DNA of 16,301 nt from Treponema sp. GTDB taxonomy: Bacteria; Spirochaetota; Spirochaetia; Treponematales; Breznakiellaceae. Shown one piece after another: positions 6,962-14,578 of this stretch (the stretch's first letter is position 1; every line of letters begins with the position of its first letter). The translations under genes were made by a program, and so were the position numbers. The stretch lies in NCBI GenBank assembly GCA_031271075.1, contig JAISWN010000269.1, forward strand, positions 1-16,301, written 5' to 3'. The notes beneath the pieces were generated by a model. The model was not told the DNA's origin. It did not search any database and saw only the letters and a list, made by a program, of their open reading frames with translations.

Positions 6962-8661
6962 ATAGAGAAATCCCCCCCGGTTAGTTTATTGAGCAGCCAG
7001 TTCACCGCGATAACCATAAGCAGAATCGCTGTAGCCAGGGCCGACGCGGTCTGCTGGCTGTGGTAGGTCTGGTAGGTAAAAAGTTCGTAGCCCAATGTCT
7101 TGGTATTGGTGGAATAGAGCAGGATGGACATAGTCAGCTCGTAGAACGAGGGCATGAAGATAAGGAACCAGCCCGCCACCACCGAAGGCCCGATAAGGGG
7201 GATCGTAACATCCCTGAAAACTTTAAGCCACCCGGCCCCCGAAATTTGGGACGCCTCTTCCAATGAGGGATGTATCTGGCTCATGGCGGATACCACCGTC
7301 CGCATGCCCATAAGCAGGTATTTGATCATATAGGCGATGATCATGATAGTTAAGGTGTTGTAGATATTGATCCCGAAACGGCCGGACATGGTCATGATAA
7401 GGGCAAGGGCGATAACCACGCTGGGGGTACCGCTTCCCACGGTGATAAGAAAGTCGGGAATCCGCCTCCCCCTGGTATTGGTACGCATGAGAAGGTAGGC
7501 CATGACGCAGGAGATAATTATCCCGAAGCTAGCCGCGGCGGAAGCGGAAACCAGGCTGTTCCAGCCGGAGGAAAGGATCGCTTTCCGGGTAAAGATCCGT
7601 TCCCAGTACCGGAATGTGATATTGCCGGGGCCGATGGGATTCCCCAGGTTTACCATGAATGAAGTCGCGGCCACGGTAAGGAAAGGCAGAATTACGATGA
7701 TAAAGGCAAAGATACAGACCCCAAGGGTAATGAGAAGCCGCCACCTGCCAAGATCAACGATATTGGGTTTTACCGATTTGCCCGAAACGGTGATGTACTG
7801 TTTTTTCCCTACCACAAACGTGGAAATGTAAAGCACCAGATTCGCGATGACCATAAGAAACACCGCGAGGGTGGTGGCGTCCGTCAGGCCTTCCTGTGAA
7901 CCGATGTACACAAAGTCGATGATACGGGTGGTAACCGTATGGACCTGGCCCGGAGCCCCGATGATGGAGGGGATACCGTAACAGGAAGCGGCGGACACAA
8001 AGACCAGCAAGGCGGCGGCGACAATGCTCGGCGCCATCATGGGCATGGTAACGGTTAACAGGGTTTTGATTGGAGAGGCCCCGGAAATCCGGGAGGCTTC
8101 CTCCAGGGAGGGGTCCATTTTTTCCATTGCCCGGGAGATGGTGATAAACGCGTAGGGATAGTAAAAGGTGGTCAGCACCCAGATAAGGCCCCCCAGGGTG
8201 TAGATGTCAAAAGGCGCCTTGTCCAGACGGAAGAGGGCCATAAGAAACATGTTGAGGTTCCCCACAGTGGGATTAAGAAGCCTGAGCCACGCCATAGCCC
8301 CTACGTAGGGTGGAACCATATAGGTCATCACGAACAGGGTACGGAAAAACTTTTTGCCGTAAAGGTTGGTTCTCCCCACCAGCCAGGCCAGGGGAAAGGC
8401 GATAAAAACCCCGAAAACCATGGAGAGCCCCGCGCTGATCACCGTGTTTTTAAGGGCGTCCCAGTTCAGCGGGTAGGAATAGACCCGCTTGAAGGCGCCC
8501 GCGGAGAGGCTGCCGGTGGAAAACAGGGCCCTGAAAATCAGATACAGCAGAGGGAAAACCTGGAAAACCAGCATAAACAGGGCAATAGCGCCGATTACCA
8601 CCCATTTAATGTCAAAATAGAACTTGGGCTGCTGTTTCAGTAGAAGCGCCTTGTCGGACAT
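6958..8661 (-). CDS. ABC transporter permease, fused double-domain (FbpB/ThiP-like)
   Basis: Inner-membrane permease of 567 residues carrying two binding-protein-dependent transport modules in one chain, as in the FbpB/AfuB and ThiP families. Each half has about six hydrophobic helices and a cytoplasmic EAA loop that docks onto the ATPase: SLEEASRISGA at about 184-195 and SLEEASQISGA at about 465-476. The two halves fill both membrane positions of the transporter, so no second permease is needed. The start at 8661 (MSDKALLL) is preferred over 8709 because GGGGGAGAAG lies at the right distance before it, while the longer version has no ribosome site and adds a hydrophilic tail. It follows the binding-protein gene after a gap containing stem-loops. 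Length is ordinary for the family. Confidence 0.92.
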   Translation of the reverse strand: MSDKALLLKQQPKFYFDIKWVVIGAIALFMLVFQVFPLLYLIFRALFSTGSLSAGAFKRVYSYPLNWDALKNTVISAGLSMVFGVFIAFPLAWLVGRTNLYGKKFFRTLFVMTYMVPPYVGAMAWLRLLNPTVGNLNMFLMALFRLDKAPFDIYTLGGLIWVLTTFYYPYAFITISRAMEKMDPSLEEASRISGASPIKTLLTVTMPMMAPSIVAAALLVFVSAASCYGIPSIIGAPGQVHTVTTRIIDFVYIGSQEGLTDATTLAVFLMVIANLVLYISTFVVGKKQYITVSGKSVKPNIVDLGRWRLLITLGVCIFAFIIVILPFLTVAATSFMVNLGNPIGPGNITFRYWERIFTRKAILSSGWNSLVSASAAASFGIIISCVMAYLLMRTNTRGRRIPDFLITVGSGTPSVVIALALIMTMSGRFGINIYNTLTIMIIAYMIKYLLMGMRTVVSAMSQIHPSLEEASQISGAGWLKVFRDVTIPLIGPSVVAGWFLIFMPSFYELTMSILLYSTNTKTLGYELFTYQTYHSQQTASALATAILLMVIAVNWLLNKLTGGDFSI

Positions 8662-8735
8662 ATCTTCTCCCCCCTGCTTCAAGAACCCCCATTTTGGGAT
8701 ATTTTCCATTGGGAATTTTCACCGGGATATTTTTA

Positions 8736-8788
8736 CCGGGGTTTCCCCGGAAAGAGGCGGTTTCAAGATCCGGCGTTTTGAAACCGCC
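8736..8788 (-). promoter_or_regulatory. Intercistronic stem-loops after the binding-protein gene
   Basis: Just past the binding-protein stop, the minus strand forms a perfect 11-bp hairpin: GGCGGTTTCAA at 8756-8766 pairs with TTGAAACCGCC at 8778-8788 around an 11-nt loop. A second compact hairpin follows (CCGGGG 8736-8741 with CCCCGG 8745-8750). Neither is followed by a clear U-tract. They fit an mRNA-stabilising or partial-termination element that leaves the binding protein more abundant than the permease and ATPase, a common arrangement in ABC operons. The function is inferred; the structures are visible in the sequence. Confidence 0.7.
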
Positions 8789-8795
8789 CGGCCGC

Positions 8796-9866
8796 TTATT
8801 TCTTTGTTACATGTTCCTCAAACCTGGTCCGGATCTCTTCCCTCTGGCGGTACACGTTTTCCCAGTTTACCGGGATCTGGTTCGCCATGATCTGGGTGGT
8901 AGGAATGCCGTCGTAGGGCAGTTTGGCGAAATTCTTAATCGGCGAGTGCATCCAGCCCTTGACGATATTTTCCTGGCCCTCGTCGGAGAGGAGCCAGTCG
9001 GTGAGCGCCTCGGCAAGTTTCGTATTTTTGTTGGCGCTCCACTTGTCGGCAATGGTCATAACGGTGGAGGGGATGATAATGGTCCCGTCGGTAGGATAGA
9101 TCACCTCCAGTTTGGAATCATCCTCTTCCCGTACTTTGAGGATAGACTCCTCCAGGATCATGATTACCTTACATTCCCCGGTTTGGAGTTTGGTCAAAGC
9201 TACCGACCCTGATTCCACCTTTACCCCCTGGTTACCCAGGGCCTGGAAGTATTCGTACCCGTACTTGTCCCGCAGGGCGGTAACAGCCGCCATGGTGGTT
9301 CCCGAAGTAAGGGGGTTCCCCATAGAGATAAGGCCCTTGACGCTGGAATCGAAGGCGAAGTCCCGCAGGGAATTGGGGATACTGTTCTTGGCTACCTTTT
9401 CCGGGTTGTACGCCAGAACCATGTTGCAGATCCGTACCGGGTACCAGTACCCTTCCTTGTCGTAGTCGAAGGCAAGGCGTCCGGCGAGGGAAGAAACATA
9501 GGAGTGAAGCATGCCCTTTTCCTTGAGTTCCAGGGAGTAGGAAGGTTCGGCAACCAGGAGAAGGTCGCAGCCAAGCTTGCCCGCGTCAATCTCCGCGGCT
9601 ATTTTTGCCTGCAGTGCCCCGGTTCCGCCATAGAAGAATTCAATGTCCGCGTTGGGGAATTTCTTTTCCAGCGCCTTATCCAGGGCTTCGATAACGTCCT
9701 CGTAAATAGAAGTGTAGATCACCAGCTTCCCTGAAACATCCGATCCGCCGCTTGACGGCGAAGCCGCCGAAGACTGTTTGTCCCCTCCTCCGAATACCGG
9801 GTTCCCCAGAACCAGGATAAGGCCCAGGACGGCAATAAGCCGTAACCGGTTCATCATGTGACTCAT
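8796..9866 (-). CDS. ABC transporter substrate-binding protein, Fe(III)/phosphonate-type family
   Basis: Exported binding protein of 356 residues, first gene of its operon. Residues about 1-27 are a signal peptide (hydrophobic core LRLIAVLGLILVLG, then NPVFGGGDKQ) followed by a Ser/Gly-rich linker. There is no lipobox cysteine, so periplasmic rather than lipid-anchored export is expected. The mature part begins KLVIYTSIYEDVIEAL and contains FFYGGTGALQAKIAAE, GCDLLLVAEPSY and NPLTSGTT, typical of the AfuA/FbpA/PhnS-like family. The adjacent tyrosine pair that binds ferric ion in FbpA is absent: the matching region reads VIMILEESIL. Iron is therefore not indicated. The start is supported by GAGGAGG a few bases before the ATG. 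A TTGACA promoter and a leader hairpin lie upstream. Confidence 0.9.
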   Translation of the reverse strand: MSHMMNRLRLIAVLGLILVLGNPVFGGGDKQSSAASPSSGGSDVSGKLVIYTSIYEDVIEALDKALEKKFPNADIEFFYGGTGALQAKIAAEIDAGKLGCDLLLVAEPSYSLELKEKGMLHSYVSSLAGRLAFDYDKEGYWYPVRICNMVLAYNPEKVAKNSIPNSLRDFAFDSSVKGLISMGNPLTSGTTMAAVTALRDKYGYEYFQALGNQGVKVESGSVALTKLQTGECKVIMILEESILKVREEDDSKLEVIYPTDGTIIIPSTVMTIADKWSANKNTKLAEALTDWLLSDEGQENIVKGWMHSPIKNFAKLPYDGIPTTQIMANQIPVNWENVYRQREEIRTRFEEHVTKK

Positions 9867-9895
9867 AGATCCTCCTCAATGGGTAAATGGACATT

Positions 9896-9935
9896 CCCCA
9901 AAACACGCACCGTCGGTTCGGTGTTGGTTTTGGGG
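9896..9935 (-). promoter_or_regulatory. Two-tier hairpin in the operon leader
   Basis: In the 5' leader of the binding-protein gene, CCCCAAAAC (9896-9904) pairs perfectly with GTTTTGGGG (9927-9935), and CACCG (9908-9912) pairs with CGGTG (9919-9923) inside it. It lies between the predicted transcription start (near 9948) and the ribosome site, with about 15-20 nt to spare. No U-tract follows, so it is not a terminator. It may protect the transcript 5' end or be part of a regulatory leader. I do not recognise a known riboswitch. Confidence 0.6.
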
Positions 9936-9954
9936 CGCCGCTTCCATTAGCCAA

Positions 9955-9984
9955 AATATTCATAGGGAAATGGAAAAGTGTCAA
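9955..9984 (-). promoter_or_regulatory. Predicted promoter of the ABC operon at 4882-9866
   Basis: On the minus strand a perfect -35 box TTGACA (9984-9979) is followed after 18 nt by AATATT (9960-9955), 4 of 6 to the -10 consensus. Transcription would start near 9948 and give a leader of about 80 nt. An AT-rich inverted repeat, ACAAAA (9990-9995) with TTTTGT (10001-10006), sits just upstream of the -35 and might be a regulator site. Confidence 0.55.
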
Positions 9985-10062
9985 GGTGAACAAAACGGTT
10001 TTTTGTATCAAAATCTTTCCAAGACCCAAATAAATTCAAATTTCTTCCCCAATCCGTGCGTT

Positions 10063-10083
10063 CCGCCCCATCCGCCAGGGCGG
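10063..10083 (-). terminator. Weak GC hairpin after the transketolase genes
   Basis: Directly after the last transketolase stop, CCGCCC (10063-10068) and GGGCGG (10078-10083) can form a 6-bp hairpin with a 9-nt loop. No U-tract follows on the minus strand, so intrinsic termination is doubtful. The rest of 9985-10062 is AT-rich and holds no gene I can recognise. Confidence 0.3.
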
Positions 10084-10084
10084 T

Positions 10085-11098
10085 TCAGGGTTTTACAAAC
10101 TTCTTCACCTTGGCCGCCACAGCCCTGGGAGAGAGGCCGAAAAACTCCAGGACTTCGTTGTAAGATCCGCTTTCGCCGAAGCGATCCTCTATGCCGATGG
10201 GGAGCCAGTCGAAGTGCGGCCTCTCGGCCGCCCCCTGGCGGGAGAGATCCTCAAGGCAGGCGCTGCCAAACCCGGCAAGGATGTTGTGTTCCTCCAGGGT
10301 AACGAGTTTTCCCGTTTTTCGTACCGAAGCCTCAAGACCCTTCCCCGGCGCGGGTTTTACGAAGGGAACCGAGAGAACCTCCGCGTCCACCCCGGCCCGG
10401 GCGAGGATCCCCGCCGCCTCCAGGGCGATAGAAGCGGTTATCCCCCCCGCGGCAATAGTTACCCCGTAGCCCTTCCGCAGGAGAAGGGGTTCCCGCTTCT
10501 CGAACAGGGCGGGGGAGAAGGTTTCCGGCAGGGAAGGGACGGTGTTCCGGTTGAGCCTGATGTAGACCGGCCCCTTTTGGGAGAGGGCGTATTCCAGGGC
10601 CAGGGCGGCCTGGTGGTTGTCCGCCGGGACGATGACTTCCAGGTTCGGCAGGGAACGGAAAATGGCGATGTCCGATACCGACTGGTGGCTTGCCCCGTCA
10701 AAAGAGTCCGAAAGCCCCCCGTAGCCCCCGGCGATGACCACCGGCAGCTTGTTGTAACAGATATCGTTGCGGATCTGATCCGTGGATTTCAGGGCCAGGA
10801 AGATGGCAAAGGCGTTGATCACCGGATGGCAGCCCGCCGCCGCCAGCCCCGCAGCGACTCCCGCCAGGTTTCCCTCGGCCACCCCGCAGTTGTAGAACCG
10901 TTCCGGAAAGGCCTTGGCAAAGTAGGCCGACTTGGTACTGGAAGAAACATCCGCGTCCAGCACCACCAGATCCCCATTGGTCCCCCCCAGTTCGGCAAGT
11001 TTTTTGCCAAAGGCTTCCCGCATGGGAAGCCGGGTTTCCTGCATGGGAAGCCGGGTTTCCTGCATGGGAAGCCAGGTTTCCCGCATGGCTTCACTCAT
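10085..11098 (-). CDS. Transketolase, C-terminal subunit
   Basis: Second half of a split, thiamine-diphosphate-dependent transketolase (337 residues). It carries the pyrimidine-binding domain and the C-terminal domain; the partner subunit is encoded immediately upstream. The activating glutamate is E75 in CGVAEGNLAGVAAGLA, where most relatives have AEQN. The HQ-type segment reads GASHQSVSDIAIFRSLPN and is followed by VIVPAD. The start at 11098 has a strong ribosome site (AAGGAGG, 7 nt before the ATG), and its ATGA overlaps the partner's TGA, so the two are translationally coupled and probably made 1:1. Oddity: residues 6-27 consist of three 7-residue repeats (ETWLPMQ, ETRLPMQ, ETRLPMR) encoded by a 21-bp tandem repeat. 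The family normally begins near REAFGKKL. Related split enzymes include apulose-phosphate and sulfofructose transketolases, so the substrate is not fixed. Confidence 0.9.
   Translation of the reverse strand: MSEAMRETWLPMQETRLPMQETRLPMREAFGKKLAELGGTNGDLVVLDADVSSSTKSAYFAKAFPERFYNCGVAEGNLAGVAAGLAAAGCHPVINAFAIFLALKSTDQIRNDICYNKLPVVIAGGYGGLSDSFDGASHQSVSDIAIFRSLPNLEVIVPADNHQAALALEYALSQKGPVYIRLNRNTVPSLPETFSPALFEKREPLLLRKGYGVTIAAGGITASIALEAAGILARAGVDAEVLSVPFVKPAPGKGLEASVRKTGKLVTLEEHNILAGFGSACLEDLSRQGAAERPHFDWLPIGIEDRFGESGSYNEVLEFFGLSPRAVAAKVKKFVKP
11021..11083 (-). repeat. 21-bp tandem repeat, three copies, in the transketolase C-subunit gene
   Basis: Three head-to-tail 21-bp units occur at 11021-11041, 11042-11062 and 11063-11083. 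The first two are identical; the third differs at two positions. Partial units flank both ends. Each unit encodes seven residues and includes an ATG, so copy number could change without breaking the frame. Confidence 0.9.
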
Positions 11099-12003
11099 AA
11101 CGCGGCCTCCTTGGCCTCCAGGTCGGCCAGCAATTCGGGCCGGCCTTTGTCGTAGCTCTCCTGGTCGATGGGGGCTCCGTGCCAGACGGCTTTCCCCTCC
11201 ATGAAGGAGACGCCCCGGGCTTTAAGGGTGCTGTAGATCACCGCCTTGGGCCAGAGTCCGGGGCTTTCATCCCCGCAGCCGTCAAGCCATTCAAAGGATT
11301 CAAGGACAGCGGCGGTATCGTTCCCGTCGTAGATCCTTGGGGCAAGGTTCCAGCCGAAAGAGCGGAGCTTATCGGGAATGGGGTCCAGGGGCAGGATGTC
11401 CGCCACGTCCCCGTCGAGCTGGACCCGGTTGTTGTCCATGAGCAGGACCAGTCCCCTGGGCCGGTACTTGGCGGAAAAGAGCATGGCCTCCCAGGTCTGC
11501 CCCTCGTCCAGGCAGCCTTCCCCGGCCAGGACGTAGGTGTTCCAGCTTTTTCCCTTCTGAGCCGCCGCCAGGGCCATTCCCGCCCCCGCCGAAAGGCCGT
11601 GCCCCAGGGCCCCGGTGGAGAAATCCACCCCCGGCAGGAGTTTCATGTTTGGGTGGCCCTGAAGCCGGGAGCCCAGGGTGCGGAAAGCGGGGAGTTCCTC
11701 CGGGGGGAAGTAGCCCCGGTGGGCCAGGACCGTATAGAGATTGATCGAGGCGTGTCCCTTGGAAAGGATAAACCGGTCCCGGTCCTCCCATTGGGGGTTT
11801 TTCGGATCGATCCGCAGCCGCTTGAAGTACAGGGCGGTCACGATTTCCGCCGCCGAGGAGGCTCCTCCCCAGTGGCCCGTACCCCGCCGGTGCAGCACAT
11901 CGAACATTTCAAGCCTGAAGGCCGCCGCCAGCGCCGCAAGTTCCCCGGCGTTGTAGCCGCCCGTGTCCCGCTTTTCCAAAAGCCTTGCTGTTTTTTCTCC
12001 CAC
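11095..12003 (-). CDS. Transketolase, N-terminal (diphosphate-binding) subunit
   Basis: First half of the split transketolase, 302 residues, binding the diphosphate and metal ends of thiamine diphosphate. Visible: GTGHWGGASSAAEIV (41-55, usually GHPGGSLS), WEDRDRFILSKGHAS (72-86), STGALGHGLSAGAGMA (129-144) and the cofactor motif AGEGCLDEGQTWEA (160-173) ending at NNRVQLDG. Two positions depart from the common pattern: Trp replaces Pro in GHPGG, and the metal-binding GDG reads GEG. Glutamate could still bind the metal, so activity is plausible. The start is GTG, with AGAGGAAGG about 6 nt before it; no better start is seen. It overlaps the C-terminal subunit gene by 4 bp. A TTGACA promoter lies just upstream, so the pair may be expressed separately from the transporter genes. 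Confidence 0.9.
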   Translation of the reverse strand: MGEKTARLLEKRDTGGYNAGELAALAAAFRLEMFDVLHRRGTGHWGGASSAAEIVTALYFKRLRIDPKNPQWEDRDRFILSKGHASINLYTVLAHRGYFPPEELPAFRTLGSRLQGHPNMKLLPGVDFSTGALGHGLSAGAGMALAAAQKGKSWNTYVLAGEGCLDEGQTWEAMLFSAKYRPRGLVLLMDNNRVQLDGDVADILPLDPIPDKLRSFGWNLAPRIYDGNDTAAVLESFEWLDGCGDESPGLWPKAVIYSTLKARGVSFMEGKAVWHGAPIDQESYDKGRPELLADLEAKEAAL

Positions 12004-12033
12004 CGGAACCTTCCTCTTAAACCTGTATTAGTG

Positions 12034-12062
12034 ATGATGTAACAAGACGCTGAAAGTGTCAA
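12034..12062 (-). promoter_or_regulatory. Predicted internal promoter for the transketolase pair
   Basis: On the minus strand TTGACA (12062-12057) is followed after 17 nt by CATCAT (12039-12034), 4 of 6 to the -10 consensus. The -35 overlaps the epimerase stop codon. A start near 12027 would leave a short leader before the GTG at 12003. The ten bases TTGACACTTT are identical to those of the promoter near 9979. Confidence 0.45.
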
Positions 12063-12685
12063 GGGATCGCTGTTTTATATTGGGCCAGTAAAGGTAAGAG
12101 ATAATCGGCCGCCTGCTTTGCCGCTTCGTCCGGAGACGGAACAGGCAGTATCTCGACGCTTACCCAGCCCTTGTAGCCTATCGTTTTAAGAGCGGCAAAC
12201 ACTTCGTTAAAATCCAGGTGCCCCCTGCCCGGGGCATGGCGGTTGGAATCGGCCAGGTGTACATACTTTACGTACTTTTTGTGTTTAGTCAGAGAATCCC
12301 CTATGGAAGCATCTTCAATGTTCATGTGGAACACATCCGGCATAAGGGCTAGACAGTTGTTCTGTATACGATCCAAAACGGCTGCCCCCTCATCAACGCT
12401 GTTTATCCAGTCTATCTCGTAACGGTTGACCGGTTCCAGAATCAGGATAACGTTTCTGCGGGCCGCGTGATCCATGACCGGCGCCAGAACTTTTTTCAGT
12501 TTATCGGCGGCCTCGTTCAGGGAGAGGTTTTTTTTGAAACCCCGGGATCTCCCGATATTGACCTGTTTCCCAAAGTCGGCGGCCAAGTCTATGAGTCCGG
12601 CGAAGACCGGAACCGCGGCTTCCAGTCTTACACCTAGCCTTGGTGTCCGAACCTTCTCCTGACTAAGCCGGGGGACAGACCCCAC
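12059..12685 (-). pseudogene. Ketose 3-epimerase (D-tagatose 3-epimerase family), N-terminally truncated
   Basis: Xylose-isomerase-like TIM barrel that would epimerise a ketose at C3. In the 208-residue frame the metal ligands are E84 (LILEPVNRYE), D117 (MPDVFHMNIED), H143 (VHLADSN) and E178 (VSVEIL), with H120 and R149 also present. Spacings of 33, 26 and 35 residues equal those of the Pseudomonas cichorii enzyme (E152, D185, H211, E246), a constant offset of 68. About 68 N-terminal residues, covering the first strands of the barrel, are therefore missing. The frame is open back to the permease stop at 12758, but the extra residues do not resemble the family. The GTG at 12685 has no ribosome site, and the good AGGAGAAGG near 12655 leads to no in-frame start. 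It is probably a deletion pseudogene. It lies between the permease and transketolase genes, consistent with a former role in the same pathway. Confidence 0.8.
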
Positions 12686-12757
12686 CGCCGGGGGGAAATG
12701 CAGCTCTCCATAGAGGGCTATGTGTTTGGGCCTTCTCCGGGGGAATGCATGGAAGCC

Positions 12758-13609
12758 TCAGCCCTTTACCGCCCCCATGGTGATGCCTTCCACAAAGAAG
12801 CGCTGGAAGCAGAGGAAGATCACCACCACGGGCAGGGCCACCAAAGTGGATGCGGCCATGAGCAGGCTGTACTCCACCTCGTGCTGGGATCGGAAGAACT
12901 GGAGCCCGATAGAAAGGGTGTACATCTCCTGCCTGGTAAGGTAGATCAGGGGGCCCAGAAAGTCGTTCCACGAGCCCAGGGCGGTAAAGATCGCCACCAC
13001 CGCGATAACCGGTTTCATCAGGGGCATGATCAGTCGGTGGAATATCTCAAATTCGCTGGCCCCGTCGATAAACCCCGCGTCGGATATTTCCTTGGGTATA
13101 GTCAAAAGGTACTGGCGCATCATAAAGATATACAGGGCCTGCCCGGTATAGGCCGGTATGATCAGGGGCAGGAAGGTATTCACCAGCTTAAATTTGGCGA
13201 ATATGTCAAAGAGGGCCACCAGCACCACCGGGAAGGGGATAAACATAGTAGCGATAACTATCAGGAAAAGTTTTTCCCTCCCGGGCCAGTCGATGCGGCT
13301 GAACCCGTAACCGACCAGGGAATTGGAGATAACCGCCCCGATGACAGAAAAGATAACGATGGTCAGGGAATTCATCATGTAGCGGAAAAAGGGGATAAAA
13401 CGAACCGCCTCCGCATAATGCTCAAAGTGAATCGCATGGGGAAAAAGGGTGGGCGGCGCGAGCCGTAGTTCCATAGAGCTCTTGAGGGAGGTAACGAGCA
13501 TCCAGTAATAGGGCATGATATAAAAGACCGCCATCAAGATCAAAATAATACGGGGTATGATATACCGGGTAATAAACCGCACATTCTTCTGGTATTGCAG
13601 ATTATCCAT
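12758..13609 (-). CDS. Sugar ABC transporter permease, MalG type
   Basis: Inner-membrane permease of 283 residues with about six hydrophobic helices. The EAA loop EISDAGFIDGASEFEIFHRLIMP (about 174-196) contacts the ATPase. The protein ends FVEGITMGAVKG, the standard ending of this family, so it is complete even though the next gene is truncated. The ribosome site GAGGAGGA lies about 6 nt before the ATG, and the gene starts 16 bp after the MalF-type gene. The two permeases form the channel for the sugar delivered by the lipoprotein encoded upstream. The operon has no ATPase gene; such carbohydrate systems often use a shared MsmX-type ATPase encoded elsewhere. Confidence 0.93.
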   Translation of the reverse strand: MDNLQYQKNVRFITRYIIPRIILILMAVFYIMPYYWMLVTSLKSSMELRLAPPTLFPHAIHFEHYAEAVRFIPFFRYMMNSLTIVIFSVIGAVISNSLVGYGFSRIDWPGREKLFLIVIATMFIPFPVVLVALFDIFAKFKLVNTFLPLIIPAYTGQALYIFMMRQYLLTIPKEISDAGFIDGASEFEIFHRLIMPLMKPVIAVVAIFTALGSWNDFLGPLIYLTRQEMYTLSIGLQFFRSQHEVEYSLLMAASTLVALPVVVIFLCFQRFFVEGITMGAVKG

Positions 13610-13625
13610 GTTTTCTCCTCCTCAA

Positions 13626-14525
13626 TCAGGTATCGTAAGAAACCCAGCTTCGTCCCCAGCGGAATACAGCCATGGCAATAACAACACTGACCGCGAAGAA
13701 CATAACCGAAAGGCAGGCCGCGTATCCCATTTTTGAATACTTAAAGGCGTTCTGGTAGATATACAAAACGTAGAAAAACAGCGAATTCTGCGAACCCACC
13801 GTGCCGCCCCGTGCGCCGCCGGAGATAATGTAGGCCTGGGTAAACACCTGGAGTCCGCCGCTTAAACCCATGATGATCTGGTAGAGAATAATCGGGGTAA
13901 GCATGGGCAAAGTAATGTGGAAAAATTTTCTGAACACCCCGGCGCCGTCAATGTCGGCGGATTCGTAGAGATCCTTGGGTATGGCCCGCAGGGATGCGAG
14001 GAAGATCAGCGCGGGGCCTCCGGCCCCGTACTGGGCCAGGATAACCAGGGAAGGCTTGGTAAAACGCGGATCCCCTATCCAGTCGATAAAGGGCAGGCCC
14101 ATGGCCACAAAAATCCGGTTCAAAAGGCCGTACTGGGGGTTGGTAAAGAGGATCCATACGAAAACCAGGGCAAAGGCCGGCAGAATTGACGGCAGATAAT
14201 ATATGGCCCGGTACACCGATACTTCCGCCACCTTTTGGTTCATTGCCAGGGCCAGGATGATGGCAACCACGATACCGATGGGGACGGCCAGGAGGGTATA
14301 GAAAAGGGTGTTGTAGATGGTGGTGGAAAGGAGCGGATCCTTGACTAATTCCTTAAGATTGTTAAGCCCGCTAAAAAGGGGCTTGCCGAATCCCGAATAT
14401 TCGGTAGCGCTTAGATAGAAAGAGTATCCGATGGGGTATATTTGAAGCACGAGAAAACCGACAATCCAGGGTGAAATGAACAGGAGGGCGTTTCGTAAAT
14501 TACGTTTGTCCAGCCGGGCAAGCAT
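13626..14525 (-). CDS. Sugar ABC transporter permease, MalF type
   Basis: Inner-membrane permease of 299 residues with about six helices; the first follows the short cytoplasmic start (ALLFISPWIVGFLVLQIYP, 13-31). The EAA loop LYESADIDGAGVFRKFFHITLP lies at about 187-208. Length and motifs are normal for the carbohydrate-uptake (CUT1) family. The start has AAGGAG 6-7 nt before the ATG. It is separated from the binding-protein gene by about 100 bp that contain a terminator-like hairpin, so its transcript probably arises by read-through, and no separate promoter is obvious. It pairs with the MalG-type permease 16 bp downstream. Confidence 0.93.
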   Translation of the reverse strand: MLARLDKRNLRNALLFISPWIVGFLVLQIYPIGYSFYLSATEYSGFGKPLFSGLNNLKELVKDPLLSTTIYNTLFYTLLAVPIGIVVAIILALAMNQKVAEVSVYRAIYYLPSILPAFALVFVWILFTNPQYGLLNRIFVAMGLPFIDWIGDPRFTKPSLVILAQYGAGGPALIFLASLRAIPKDLYESADIDGAGVFRKFFHITLPMLTPIILYQIIMGLSGGLQVFTQAYIISGGARGGTVGSQNSLFFYVLYIYQNAFKYSKMGYAACLSVMFFAVSVVIAMAVFRWGRSWVSYDT

Positions 14526-14578
14526 ATTTCACTCCTTAACAAATTACGGCGCCGCCGCCGGGCAGCCGCGTCGTTCCG

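Noticed and set aside
10214..11155. Long plus-strand open frame (about 313 codons) opposite the transketolase C-subunit
   Set aside because: Antisense shadow of a well-supported gene in high-GC DNA; Gly/Arg/Pro-rich translation with no recognisable domain.
12663..12971. Minus-strand 102-codon frame spanning the permease-epimerase junction
   Set aside because: It lies in another frame of the intact MalG-type permease and is rich in Pro and Gly; it was checked as a source of the missing epimerase N-terminus and does not resemble it.
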